Positions 1-9,063 of a DNA stretch of 33,734 nucleotides are shown here, piece by piece. Made by a program: the position numbers and the translations under genes. The notes below the pieces were generated by a model that worked only from the letters and a program-made list of their open reading frames with translations, was not told the origin of the DNA and made no database searches. The DNA is from Terriglobia bacterium (GTDB lineage Bacteria; Acidobacteriota; Terriglobia; Terriglobales; Acidobacteriaceae), in the NCBI GenBank assembly GCA_020073525.1, contig JAIQFA010000059.1, positions 1 through 33,734 on the forward strand, written 5' to 3'. How positions within the stretch are numbered: position 1 is the first letter of the stretch; each line of letters starts with the position of its first letter.

Positions 1-2
1 GC

Positions 3-1022
3 CGCCTTTCTCTCAGACCAACCAGCACAAAGTTGGAACTGCATTACGGTGTGGTGCTGCTGCGGTCGCAAGAGCGCATAAATTTCCGCTACATTTTGGA
101 TGGCTTTGACAAGAATTGGAGTGAAGCATCGGCGGGCCGCATTGCGTATTACACGAACCTTCCACCGGGCCGCTATCACTTTCGGGTAGCGGCTTATGAG
201 ATGAACAATCCGACGCAGATTGCAGAAACCTCATTGGAGATTGTGCAGGAGCCGCACTTTTATCGCACTCTTTGGTTTCTAGGATTGTGTCTACTGCTAG
301 GCGCGGGTGCAGTATTGGGAATTTACCAGTTTCGTCTTGGGCAGCTGCGTTCTCGCTTTCAGGCCGTTCTGGACGAGCGCAACCGGCTGGCGCGCGAGAT
401 GCATGACACTCTGATTCAGGGATGCGTAGGTGTGTCCGCACTGCTCGAGGCGCAGTCCAGCATCGGCAGTTCCGGGGGAAACAATGGGCATGATCTGCTG
501 GAGTATGCGCGCACGCAAATACGATCCACGATTGACGAAGCCAGGCAGGCGGTTTGGAACCTGCGCCAGAACTCCGGCGCGGTCGCCAGCCTGACGCCGC
601 AGCTTGAAGGGATGACCCAACAGGTCGGCCACGAATTCGGAATACCCGTGAAGTTCCAGATCGTCGGCAAGCCCTTTGGTTTCGATCAATCGACGGTCCA
701 TGACGTGCTGATGGTGACGCGCGAGGCTCTCTACAATGCCGTGCGCCATGGCCAGCCGCAGCGCGTGCAGGTCGAAGTCTGCTACGACGACCAACGCTGC
801 CGCGTGAAGATTAGCGACGACGGCTCAGGATTCGATTTAGCATCTCAAGCTACATCGTCGACAGGCCATTATGGACTGATCGGCATGCGAGAGCGCGTGG
901 AACGAATCGGGGGAGAATTGATCCTGAACAGCCGCATTGGTGCGGGAACGGATCTGGTGATTGAGGTGCCGCGCAAGCCCGCGGGCGTGCGTAATGATGA
1001 AGTGCCGGAGACGACGCTTTGA
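3..1022 (+). CDS. Sensor histidine kinase, C-terminal part (Y_Y_Y, TM, HisKA_3, HATPase_c)
   Basis: This is the 3' part of a membrane sensor kinase. The frame is open to the left edge, so the in-frame TTG at 33 is not a real start. In order it shows the end of a Y_Y_Y domain (FRYILDGFDKNW, then YYTNLPPGRYHFRV), one hydrophobic membrane segment (TLWFLGLCLLLGAGAVLGI), a HisKA_3 dimerisation/phosphoacceptor helix with the H-box REMHDTLIQG (His codon at 402), and a HATPase_c domain with REALYNAVRHG, DDGSGFD and GLIGMRERV. Kinases with Y_Y_Y domains usually carry an N-terminal sensory beta-propeller, which would lie outside the window. The stop overlaps the start of the response regulator, so the two form a cognate pair. 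The signal sensed cannot be read from this fragment. Confidence 0.93.
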   Translation, partial: RLSLRPTSTKLELHYGVVLLRSQERINFRYILDGFDKNWSEASAGRIAYYTNLPPGRYHFRVAAYEMNNPTQIAETSLEIVQEPHFYRTLWFLGLCLLLGAGAVLGIYQFRLGQLRSRFQAVLDERNRLAREMHDTLIQGCVGVSALLEAQSSIGSSGGNNGHDLLEYARTQIRSTIDEARQAVWNLRQNSGAVASLTPQLEGMTQQVGHEFGIPVKFQIVGKPFGFDQSTVHDVLMVTREALYNAVRHGQPQRVQVEVCYDDQRCRVKISDDGSGFDLASQATSSTGHYGLIGMRERVERIGGELILNSRIGAGTDLVIEVPRKPAGVRNDEVPETTL

Positions 1023-1648
1023 ACCCAGCCGAGAAGATGAAAGTCATGGTGGTGGACGACCACCCGCTGCTGCGCGTGGGAATTGCAGCCATCGTCAACG
1101 CGCGCTCAGATATGACGGTTGTTGCTCAGGCGCAAACCGGAGAAGAAGCGGTGGCGCTGTTTCCGAGGTACAAGCCGGACGTGACTCTCATGGACCTGAG
1201 GCTTCCAGGTATGAGTGGAGTTGCGGCGATTGCAGCGATCCGCGCCACGCACCCGAGCGCCCGTTTCATCGTGGTCACGACCTACGATGGAGATGAGGAT
1301 ATTCACCGCGCTCTGGAGGCTGGCGCGCAGGGCTACATCATTAAGGGAATGCCGTACCAGATGCTGGTGCAGGCCCTGCAACGGGTGCACACGGGGGGAC
1401 GTTTTCTGCCTCCCCCGGTGGCCCATGCCCTCGCGTCCCGTATGCCGGATTCCGACTTGAGTGCGCGCGAACTGGAAGTCCTGAATCTTCTCGTGGCCGG
1501 AAAGAGTAACAAAGACATCGCGTACTTACTGGGCATCACGGAAGCGACGGTGAAGAGTCACGTTAGCGCCATCCTCATGCGACTCAATGTGGAGGATCGC
1601 ACCCAGGCCGTAGTCATGGCTCTGCAGCGTGGCTTAGTCCATTTATAG
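1019..1648 (+). CDS. NarL/FixJ-family response regulator
   Basis: Two-component response regulator and likely phosphorylation target of the kinase just upstream. The receiver domain (about residues 7-125) has the acidic pair in VVDDHP, the phosphoacceptor Asp59 in LMDLRLPG, and the conserved Thr and Lys regions (VVTTYDGD, IIKGMP). A LuxR/GerE helix-turn-helix follows (about 143-209; SARELEVLNLLVAGKSNKDI, ATVKSHVSAI), so it should bind DNA and control transcription. The TTG at 1019 overlaps the kinase stop by 4 bases. An in-frame ATG at 1037 gives a protein starting exactly at the receiver beta-strand and is equally credible. The target genes are not identifiable here. Confidence 0.93.
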   Translation: MNPAEKMKVMVVDDHPLLRVGIAAIVNARSDMTVVAQAQTGEEAVALFPRYKPDVTLMDLRLPGMSGVAAIAAIRATHPSARFIVVTTYDGDEDIHRALEAGAQGYIIKGMPYQMLVQALQRVHTGGRFLPPPVAHALASRMPDSDLSARELEVLNLLVAGKSNKDIAYLLGITEATVKSHVSAILMRLNVEDRTQAVVMALQRGLVHL

Positions 1649-1696
1649 GTTGTCGAGGTCCAGATCAAAGTCTCCACTGCGTCGCCCTTCGACCAC

Positions 1697-1729
1697 CGAC
1701 CGCAAAAACCAAATGATGCACTGCGGTCG
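1697..1729. repeat. Perfect 8-bp inverted repeat in intergenic 1649-1922
   Basis: CGACCGCA (1697-1704) and TGCGGTCG (1722-1729) are perfect inverted arms separated by 17 bases. No T-run follows, so it is not a convincing intrinsic terminator. The rest of the 274-base gap between the response regulator and the next gene shows no supportable gene and only a weak promoter-like pair (TTGACG at 1742, TGTAAA at 1766). Confidence 0.3.
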
Positions 1730-1922
1730 CCCACGTACTCTTTGACGAGCGTCGCAATGGACGGGTGTAAATCGACCTGCCGCCCGTCGTTCGCTGTCTT
1801 GAGTCGTTGCTCGACCCTGCCGTGATGAACTTTCTGCTTGATCAGACGCGTCTTCTTGTCCACGCGCTACACTTATATCTGTTGATTGCACGCTGCAGGC
1901 GTCGCCGGAAGGAGTTGTCAGA

Positions 1923-3059
1923 ATGTTGTTGGGGGGCTCGCAGAACGGGTACGTGGGACGGATCATGACTGTCACAGCTATTATGTTGTTTCTGCTTTCT
2001 AGTGCTACTTCGCTCCACGCGCAGGAGAAATTCAAAACCGATTGCACGCCCAACTTTCCCTTCAAACAGCTCTGGTGGGGTGCTGACGCGGCGTACTCCA
2101 TTCCGTTGCCGGACGGGCGTTCGGTGTGGATCTTCGGGGACACTCTGTATGGAGACCGGAGAGTAGTCGAAGGCAGCGACCCGCGGATGGTGCGCAACAG
2201 CATCGGCATCTCGACCTGCGGCGACCGCAACAGTTGGAAAGTCGATTACGTGGTTCGGCGAGGTGACAAGGGACAGCCGCAAGATTTCTTTCAAGCGCAG
2301 CACAAGGGAACCTGGTACTGGGCGCTGGACGGATTTTTCTATAAGAATGATCTGTGGGTGACTCTGCTCTGCATTCGCAACGCTCCAAAGACAACATCCG
2401 CAGCCTTGGGCTTTGAAACCTGCGGGGCCGACCTCGCACGCGTCTCCGGACTCGAAAAGGATCCGCAGCGGTGGAGTGTCAAGTACTTTCCGCTGGTTCC
2501 TGACGGTGTTCACGCATACCCTTCGGCGACTGTGGTGGTAGAGGGCGACTACGTTTACATTTTTGCGCTGCAGGAAGCAGATTTGCGCCCGATGCTGCTG
2601 ACCCGCATCCCTCTGGATGGCCTCGACTCGCCCGCAGACCATCTACAGTACCTGTCAAAGAGCGGTAACTGGAAGCCAGGCCTCACGCCCGCCAATGCCA
2701 TGCACGTCATGAAGCAGGGAAACACTGAAATGACGGTGCGGTATCACCCGGGATTAAAGGAATGGATTGCGATTCTGAACTATCCGAAACTGTTTTCCGA
2801 CCTGATCATTGCTCGTACAGCGCCTCGCCTTGAGGGACCTTGGAGCGAAGAGAAGGTGATCTATCGAATTCCGGAAATGCAGAAGGGCTCGGCTGGATAT
2901 GACAAAGATACTTTTTGCTATGCCGCCAAGGAACACCCCGAGTTTCGGCAGCCCGGTTCGCTCCTCATCACCTATGCGTGCAACACGATGAATGTGCAGA
3001 AGCTCGCGAGCGACCTAGATATCTACTTTCCGAAAGTTGTGCGCGTTCCCTTTCCCTAA
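1923..3059 (+). CDS. Secreted DUF4185/DUF5005-like beta-propeller protein
   Basis: Exported protein of unknown function, 378 residues. A strong Shine-Dalgarno GGAAGGAG (1907-1914) lies 8 bases before ATG 1923. A second ATG at 1965 would start directly at the signal peptide core (AIMLFLLSSATSLHAQ, probable cleavage after HAQ). The mature part repeats propeller-like strands and includes WGADAAYSIPLPDG, VWIFGDTLYGDRR, MVRNSIGIST, WYWALDGFF and LEGPWS. These resemble the five-bladed propeller folds of DUF4185/DUF5005 and distantly the GH43/GH32/GH117-type glycosidases. The family link is from memory of motif shape and the catalytic role is unproven. The gene is convergent with the GH38 gene, with only 7 bases between stops, so it may be part of the same glycan locus or simply adjacent. 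Confidence 0.8.
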   Translation: MLLGGSQNGYVGRIMTVTAIMLFLLSSATSLHAQEKFKTDCTPNFPFKQLWWGADAAYSIPLPDGRSVWIFGDTLYGDRRVVEGSDPRMVRNSIGISTCGDRNSWKVDYVVRRGDKGQPQDFFQAQHKGTWYWALDGFFYKNDLWVTLLCIRNAPKTTSAALGFETCGADLARVSGLEKDPQRWSVKYFPLVPDGVHAYPSATVVVEGDYVYIFALQEADLRPMLLTRIPLDGLDSPADHLQYLSKSGNWKPGLTPANAMHVMKQGNTEMTVRYHPGLKEWIAILNYPKLFSDLIIARTAPRLEGPWSEEKVIYRIPEMQKGSAGYDKDTFCYAAKEHPEFRQPGSLLITYACNTMNVQKLASDLDIYFPKVVRVPFP

Positions 3060-3066
3060 ATAACGT

Positions 3067-5856
3067 TCAATCCCATTCCCACCAGCGTTCGGAGCGCTCT
3101 TTATGCGGATGGGGAATGGTTAGACGCAGCGTCATGGTTTCATGCGACGAAAGCGTCACGCGGATCGGGTTCACGGGTATGGTGCTGAGTACCTCGTTCT
3201 CAGTCAGGTTCGTCTCTGCCGCGGTCGTAATCTTCAGCGGCGTTCTCAATTCGGTGACGACTTTGTTGCCGGCGATTTCCTGCAGGCGCACGGTGTAGTG
3301 CTCGGGATTACCGTCGGCGCTCGGTTTGAAGGCCAACAGCGCTACATTCTCTGAGGTCAGCGAGAAGTAAGAACCTTGCGGTTGCGCCGGAGCCATGCCT
3401 CCCGCCAGTTCTGTCGCTATCAAGGGCACATCAAACGAGGCGCCTTCCCGGTAAGACTCAACTGGATTCAGACCGCCGTCCGCTGAACTGAATGCGAAGC
3501 GGTACCAGGACTGCGCCGGAAGATTGGGCTCGACGGTGGAAAAGTTGACCATGCCGAGATCGCGCGTGTCGCCCTGATCCTGTTTGCGGATTGCCGTGAC
3601 GCGAACCGCGTTGAAGAACGTGTTCGGCCCTTTGGCGCTGGGCAGTCCGGGCAGGTGGTTATAGAACGGCTCACGTTCCGAGAGGGTGACGTTGATCGTC
3701 CGTCCCTCGGATTGGCCTACGAGCACAAGCGAATGCTGGGGGACGGCAGCATCGGTTCGCGCCCCGGGAAGGTAGTCTTCCGGTATGCGGTGATAGCCAA
3801 TGCCGTCTTCCACCAACACCTGGGCGGATCCCTGGAAACGAAACGGCAGGTTGAAAGAGTAGTATTCGCCCGGCTGGTTACTGGCTACAAAGGGCATTCG
3901 GTCGCGATCAAGAAGGTTGGCGAACTCGATGCGCTTCATCGCGTGCTGGAGCGTGATCTGCGTTTCTGGCCAGAGAGTCTCCGGACGCTGAATAGTGATG
4001 CGATCGAAGACGGGGCCGGTTTCGACGTGGATGGCGACTTGTGCCAAGCCGACGGGCAGGCTTGCCCACGCTGTCCAGCGCAGTAACTGGTTCGCTGCTT
4101 TGTCGCCTCCGGAGTCTATGAGTTCCCGCTGCAGTTGCTTGTCGTAGATGCTGGTCACGGCGCCATCCGACGGGCGGACGCGGACGCGATAGAAGGAATT
4201 CTCGATGCCGGTCGATGCAACGGCGGACAAGCTCTTCTTTGAGGCCGTGTCTCTGCGGGCATTCGCGGGCTCGATCGTGTAGCTCTTGTGGCCTAGGGCG
4301 GGAATGTCAGTGGCGACAAACTCGATTTCTTCGGCCGACACGCGCTGAATCGCTACTGCTTGGCCAGTGACCGCGTCGCGCAGCACAACGTCTTGCTTCG
4401 ACTTGAGTCGCGCTATGTCGGTGCGTTGCCAGCTTACCGGATTGAATACGACTAGCGTTCTCTTGCCAGTTGGCACTTGAGCGAACAACGTCTGCAGCCC
4501 GGAATCGATCAGGTAGCGTATGTCCTCCTGGCCGCTGTTCGTGTAGCTCACATACTCGCGATTTTGCTGGTCGATCTCGGCCCGGGACATGAGTTTGGGC
4601 CAGCCAACCTGCGCCGAACCGGAGTGCTCGTCATACTTAAACAGCTTAATGCGCGTGTCCTCGAGGTTGCCGGTGGGCAAACTGGTAAAGTTTCGGAACG
4701 TGAGTAAGCTCCAGAGCAACTCGGCGACCGGCGCGTGGTCCTGCAGCCAGCGAGCTTGCGCGCTGATCACGGGCGAATTCAGTTTCACTTCCGACCAGAG
4801 GCCGCTCCAGTCGCCGGCGTATGACGGAAACTTCTCGTTTCCATATTGCGCCTCCATGTGGTGGAAGAACTCGGCGGGTGTGCAGACGACGATCCGAGGT
4901 TGTTTGCCAGCGGCGTTCCATTCGCGGATGGCGGGGAGAAGTTGCGTCTCCTCCAGATTGCTGGAAATGAAATCGTGCAGGTACAGCAACAGAACCGCGT
5001 CGTATGGGTAGCCGGCCTTTGCGTACTTGTCGAGCAACTTGTCGACGCCACGCTGCATGATCTCTAGCCGCGGTAGCCCTTCCCATTCCTTGGGGTAAAA
5101 ATGTTCTTTGGTATAGGGCTCGCGTGCGACCGGATCGATGTAATAGTCGGCAAAGGCCTCGGTGTAACCTCCGAAACGGCTTTGGGTCTGCCAGGTTAGA
5201 ACACCGCTACCGTCGGGCGATTGCCAATAAAAAGGAACGTGCCCGGGGTTTAGCGAAGTTCCTCCGCCGAGGAACAGGTTGGATCCATTCACGAAATAAT
5301 GCACGCCGCTGCGGGCCAGAATCTGCGGCAGACGGAGAGTGAAGCCGGGGACGTCGTCCATCATGGCGAAATCGGTTTTGATGCCCAGCCGCTTCTCCAG
5401 GTCCTTCATGTCATAGGTGATGCGGTTGAGTTGCTCGGTGCCCATGAACTCGGTGTGCATGCTGCCGAAAACGGCGGAGACCTGAATCTGCCCTTTGTTG
5501 ACGAGGTCGACGAAGTCTTTGATCTGCTGCGGGTCGCTGGTGCGCGCCAGCCATTCGCGAATCTGCCAGACGCTTTCAATGGTCCAGCGGAACTCGGGAT
5601 CACGCTTGGCGTTGGCGATGACCTCGTCTATGTGCGGCTTTAATCGCGGCAGAACTTCTTCCGGAGGAGCGATGAAGCCCAGATCCCAATGGCTGGAGGG
5701 CATGACGTAGATGGTCTGGATGGCGGAGTGGGGCACAGGCTTGCTGGTAGCCGGTTCCTCGGGTCCATGGGCAACGGCCAGACTTGGAGTATGGGGAAGA
5801 AAGAGGAAACAGCAAGCCGCAAGCAATCGAGGGAACCGCAGAAGTTCGCGCATCAT
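3067..5856 (-). CDS. Secreted GH38-family alpha-mannosidase-like glycosidase
   Basis: A 929-residue glycoside hydrolase with an N-terminal export signal (LLAACCFLFLPHTPSLAVA). The GH38 catalytic domain starts near residue 47. His56 and Asp58 in SSHWDLGF match the family zinc ligands. Asp168 in MMDDVPGFTLRLPQIL aligns with the catalytic nucleophile Asp of classical GH38 (IDPFGHS...LPYLL). The His of DEHSGSAQVGW corresponds to the fourth zinc ligand. The middle and C-terminal beta domains of the family follow (VVFNPVSWQRTD, SFYRVRVRPSDGAVTSIYDK). GH38 enzymes are retaining, zinc-dependent alpha-mannosidases, but the DVPG variant of the nucleophile loop marks a divergent subgroup whose sugar preference is unknown. 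ATGATG at 5856/5853 follows GAGG. It lies downstream of the TonB receptor and is separated from it by a hairpin. Confidence 0.9.
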   Translation of the reverse strand: MMRELLRFPRLLAACCFLFLPHTPSLAVAHGPEEPATSKPVPHSAIQTIYVMPSSHWDLGFIAPPEEVLPRLKPHIDEVIANAKRDPEFRWTIESVWQIREWLARTSDPQQIKDFVDLVNKGQIQVSAVFGSMHTEFMGTEQLNRITYDMKDLEKRLGIKTDFAMMDDVPGFTLRLPQILARSGVHYFVNGSNLFLGGGTSLNPGHVPFYWQSPDGSGVLTWQTQSRFGGYTEAFADYYIDPVAREPYTKEHFYPKEWEGLPRLEIMQRGVDKLLDKYAKAGYPYDAVLLLYLHDFISSNLEETQLLPAIREWNAAGKQPRIVVCTPAEFFHHMEAQYGNEKFPSYAGDWSGLWSEVKLNSPVISAQARWLQDHAPVAELLWSLLTFRNFTSLPTGNLEDTRIKLFKYDEHSGSAQVGWPKLMSRAEIDQQNREYVSYTNSGQEDIRYLIDSGLQTLFAQVPTGKRTLVVFNPVSWQRTDIARLKSKQDVVLRDAVTGQAVAIQRVSAEEIEFVATDIPALGHKSYTIEPANARRDTASKKSLSAVASTGIENSFYRVRVRPSDGAVTSIYDKQLQRELIDSGGDKAANQLLRWTAWASLPVGLAQVAIHVETGPVFDRITIQRPETLWPETQITLQHAMKRIEFANLLDRDRMPFVASNQPGEYYSFNLPFRFQGSAQVLVEDGIGYHRIPEDYLPGARTDAAVPQHSLVLVGQSEGRTINVTLSEREPFYNHLPGLPSAKGPNTFFNAVRVTAIRKQDQGDTRDLGMVNFSTVEPNLPAQSWYRFAFSSADGGLNPVESYREGASFDVPLIATELAGGMAPAQPQGSYFSLTSENVALLAFKPSADGNPEHYTVRLQEIAGNKVVTELRTPLKITTAAETNLTENEVLSTIPVNPIRVTLSSHETMTLRLTIPHPHKERSERWWEWD

Positions 5857-5879
5857 CGACCTCGAATCAACGACTGAGG

Positions 5880-5908
5880 AAAAATGGGGCTTCCGAACAG
5901 GAAGCCCC
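5880..5908 (-). terminator. Intrinsic terminator or attenuator between TonB receptor and GH38 gene
   Basis: On the minus strand, 20 bases after the receptor stop, GGGGCTTCC pairs perfectly with GGAAGCCCC (9-bp stem, 5-base loop) and is followed by ATTTTTCC. This is a Rho-independent terminator layout with a short U-tract. The GH38 start codon lies only 24 bases beyond it, leaving no room for a separate promoter. It may therefore be a partial terminator that lowers GH38 expression relative to the receptor, or an mRNA-stabilising hairpin. Confidence 0.6.
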
Positions 5909-5927
5909 CAGGGTGGTTCGTGGCATT

Positions 5928-8900
5928 TTAGAAAATCACTTTCAAGAAAAGCTGCATCTGGCGCGAGGTACCAGTACCCACAAGGGTGCCGATGGTACTA
6001 GTGCTCTTGCCAAAGGTGCTGGTGTCGCTCATCAGACCATCGGGATTGGCAAAGTTCGGATGATTCATCAGGTTGAACGCCTGGGCGCCCAACTGTAATC
6101 CGAAGCGCTCGGTAACTTGCGTCGTTTTCGAAAGGCCAAGATCGATCTGTGCGAATCCTGGACCGCGCCCAGCGTTACGAGGGACGTTTCCGTACCCATT
6201 TGGCGAGGCTACAAAAGCGGCGGGATTCAGTTGGTTGCCAGGCACGCTGTAATTCGCAGGGCGAACCGGTTGTCCTGGAACGTAGTCAGGACGGAGTTGG
6301 TCGATGCCGAGGAAAGGCCCCGACAGCGCGATCGCGAAAGGCAAACCGCTTCGTGCCTGAATCAGACTGGTCATCTGCCAACCTTTGCCTAGCAATTTCG
6401 GCAGGAATGCCGCGGTGGGAATGTCATAGACCGCGCCGAGGGTGAAGTTATTCCGCACGTCGATGTCGCCGTTAGCGTAATCGCCTTTGGGATTATAGGA
6501 ATTCTGGTACGCACCCGTGAGGATGTTGATGCCGTCATCGAACTCATGCGACCAGGTATAGTTGGCATCGACGTTCAACCCTTTTCCGACGCGACGCCGC
6601 AAACTAGCCTGCATGGAGTGATAGTTGGAATTTACGAAGTTGCCCAAATGACGAACCTGTCCGAAGTTATCGCTAATCACAGTGCCGCCGAAAGGCGATA
6701 GATTGAGTTCCTGGCCCGCATACGAAGCGCCGGCTGGAAGCTTCACGCCACGGTTGGCGACGTACGAAACCTCGAGAACGGTATTGCGAACGATCTCCTG
6801 CTGCATGCCAAAGCTCCAATGCATGGAGTAACTATCCCTCATATTCGGATCGAGGGAATTCACGTTGGGTGCCAGCGCTGGAGTACATACCGGCAGGGGG
6901 TCAGGCACGGGATAACTCAAATAGGGACTGTTTGGGAAGGGCGGAGTACAGTTGCGCGCGCCGAAGAGGTCAAAAATGTTGACATTGAATCCCTGTTGAA
7001 GGTTGCCCGCAAGCGACAGCGCCGCGCCGGTGAGCAATGGGTTGTAGAAGATCCCGAAGCCTCCACGAAACACAGTTTTTCCAGTGCCTCTAGGGTCCCA
7101 TGCAAAGCCGATGCGAGGCGCAAAGTTGTTGCGATCCGGCTTATACAGCCCTGCCCCTAGTGGCCCAAAGAACTTTGAGGTATCGAGGTTGTTTGGATCG
7201 GCAATGAGAGCCGCAATATCAAAGTTCTGGATCTGGTCACCGTGAAGCACGGAGTTGTAGTCGTAACGCACGCCGAGATTCAGGGTGAAACGGGGAGCGA
7301 GTCGAATGTCATCCTGCACAAAAAACCCATAGTTCGTGTTCTGGGCGCCGACCATGGTGTGGCCCAAGGTGCTCAATTGGTAGCCCTGGTTGGCAAGAAA
7401 AAGAGCTTCGCCACCGAAGGCGAGGAATTCCTGCGGGTCCAGAGCGTCATGGGTGACCGCCTGTCGAATATTGAACCCGGCACGGATCGAATGACGTCCC
7501 TTGATCCAGGTAACCGTGTCCAGGAACTGGAGAGAATGTTGAGGGCGGCGATTCGAAAACAAGGCCGGTCCCGGAGCTGCGCCGAACGTATTTGTGCTAT
7601 CGCATCCCCAGAATGACGAGCACTGGAAAATTGGGAAATTGCCGCCGCCTCCCAGCGAATCTGTTTGCGGGCGATTGAAGGCAACACCAAATTCGTTGAG
7701 GACGGTGGGGCGAAACGTATGGTCCCACGTCGCCTTCAGCAAGTGGTTGCGGCTAGGAGAGGGAGAGATCTGGTCAACAGCTATGCCGTACTGCGTGCTG
7801 GTAAACGAGTCAGCGATGTTGTATCGAAAGGTCAGGGAGTCCTTGGGCCCGACATGGTAATCAATTTTGACCGACCCTGTGTCCTCGCGAAGAGTGTTGC
7901 GAAGGTTGCCTTCAAAGTATCCGAGGTCAGTGCGAAGGACGGGCGGCAGCGTTGGATCGGGATTCGGGAGAATCACCGGATCAGGCGAGTTCGGAAGGGG
8001 CAGGCTGTTTACGACTGGAAGCATCGCGGGCACAGCCAAGGCACGGGTGTCCGCCGTGAGGACGGTAATCGTATCTCGTCCGGTCGGAATGTTGATAATC
8101 TGACGGACGCCCTCGTAGTTCACGAAAAAGAAAAGTTTGTTCTTGACGAGCGGCCCACCCAGATTGCCGCCAAACTGGTTCAAGTGCAGCGGGGTTTTCT
8201 CGGTTGCGAAGTAATTGTTTGAATCAAAAGCATCGTTCCGAAAGTATTCAAACAAACCGCCGTGAAAATTGTTGCCACCGGACTTCGTGATCACGTTGAC
8301 GACATCACCATAGGTGCCGCCGTACTCCGCCGAGAACGTGGAAGACATGACTTTGAACTCTTCAATGCTGTCGATGCTGGCTCGGCTGATTCGCGATGCC
8401 TGCCGACCCAATTGCGTGCTGGTCGCCTGCGAGTCGATTCGGGTCGCATCCGCGCCATCGAGCAATATGTTGACGCCGGCAATAGAAGTCTCAAACCCAC
8501 CCAGGCTCGTCCCTCCGAAACCAGCCGATGTCACGGAACCCGGGACTAACGCCATCAAGGACGTGAAATCACGACCGTTCAAGGGCAGATTTTCAACCTT
8601 GTTCGCGTCGATGGTCGCGCCCGTGTCACTGGTTTGCGTGTTAACCGTCGAGGTCTCGGCGGTCACCGTGATGGTCTCGCTGATCTGGCCGACGTCCAAA
8701 GTAGCGTTGACGGCTCGCCGGTCAGTGGCGTAAAGAACAATCCCGTCGACGACGCGCATCTTGAAGCCGGCATGCTCGGCAGTTACTTTATATAAACCGG
8801 CGGGGAGGCCGGGAACTTCATATTCGCCTGAGCCGCTGGTCTTCACCTCATACACTCGGCCGGTCCGTGTGTTGGTGACCGTGACTTTCGCGTCGGGGAG

Positions 8901-9026
8901 CAGGGCTCCGGACTTGTCCTGAACAACGCCGACTATGCTCCCGGTATACAACTGGGCCACTGCCGGAAGAGCTACCGCGCAGAGCAGAAGTGCTAGCAAT
9001 CCGATTTGCCACTTGTTCCAGTTCAT
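5928..9026 (-). CDS. TonB-dependent outer-membrane receptor, Oar-like with carboxypeptidase regulatory domain
   Basis: A 1032-residue outer-membrane receptor. It has a signal peptide (LLALLLCAVALPAVAQ), then a CarboxypepD_reg/Ig-like domain (about 27-110; GSIVGVVQDKSGALLPDAKV, GEYEVPGLPAGLYKV). A plug domain follows (about 120-260; VENLPLNGRDF, ILLDGADATR, IEEFKVMSSTFSAEYGG, GDVVNVITKSGGN). The beta-barrel ends in a C-terminal aromatic residue (QLFLKVIF). FRGGFGIFYNP and the NYTWSHEFDDG type of strand are typical of the expanded Acidobacteriota Oar-like family. Start ATG 9026 is preceded by GAGGGGG. It lies 37 bases after the GntR repressor gene on the same strand, so it is probably co-transcribed and induced by the same sugar signal. 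Role by context: import of glycan fragments. No SusD partner is visible. Confidence 0.93.
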   Translation of the reverse strand: MNWNKWQIGLLALLLCAVALPAVAQLYTGSIVGVVQDKSGALLPDAKVTVTNTRTGRVYEVKTSGSGEYEVPGLPAGLYKVTAEHAGFKMRVVDGIVLYATDRRAVNATLDVGQISETITVTAETSTVNTQTSDTGATIDANKVENLPLNGRDFTSLMALVPGSVTSAGFGGTSLGGFETSIAGVNILLDGADATRIDSQATSTQLGRQASRISRASIDSIEEFKVMSSTFSAEYGGTYGDVVNVITKSGGNNFHGGLFEYFRNDAFDSNNYFATEKTPLHLNQFGGNLGGPLVKNKLFFFVNYEGVRQIINIPTGRDTITVLTADTRALAVPAMLPVVNSLPLPNSPDPVILPNPDPTLPPVLRTDLGYFEGNLRNTLREDTGSVKIDYHVGPKDSLTFRYNIADSFTSTQYGIAVDQISPSPSRNHLLKATWDHTFRPTVLNEFGVAFNRPQTDSLGGGGNFPIFQCSSFWGCDSTNTFGAAPGPALFSNRRPQHSLQFLDTVTWIKGRHSIRAGFNIRQAVTHDALDPQEFLAFGGEALFLANQGYQLSTLGHTMVGAQNTNYGFFVQDDIRLAPRFTLNLGVRYDYNSVLHGDQIQNFDIAALIADPNNLDTSKFFGPLGAGLYKPDRNNFAPRIGFAWDPRGTGKTVFRGGFGIFYNPLLTGAALSLAGNLQQGFNVNIFDLFGARNCTPPFPNSPYLSYPVPDPLPVCTPALAPNVNSLDPNMRDSYSMHWSFGMQQEIVRNTVLEVSYVANRGVKLPAGASYAGQELNLSPFGGTVISDNFGQVRHLGNFVNSNYHSMQASLRRRVGKGLNVDANYTWSHEFDDGINILTGAYQNSYNPKGDYANGDIDVRNNFTLGAVYDIPTAAFLPKLLGKGWQMTSLIQARSGLPFAIALSGPFLGIDQLRPDYVPGQPVRPANYSVPGNQLNPAAFVASPNGYGNVPRNAGRGPGFAQIDLGLSKTTQVTERFGLQLGAQAFNLMNHPNFANPDGLMSDTSTFGKSTSTIGTLVGTGTSRQMQLFLKVIF

Positions 9027-9063
9027 GATGTTCCCCCTCTACGTGGATTCGCGCACCGAAGCA

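Noticed and set aside
1697..1729. Inverted repeat considered as terminator of the kinase/regulator pair
   Set aside because: The 17-base loop and lack of a T-tract make it weak; it is kept only as a low-confidence repeat.
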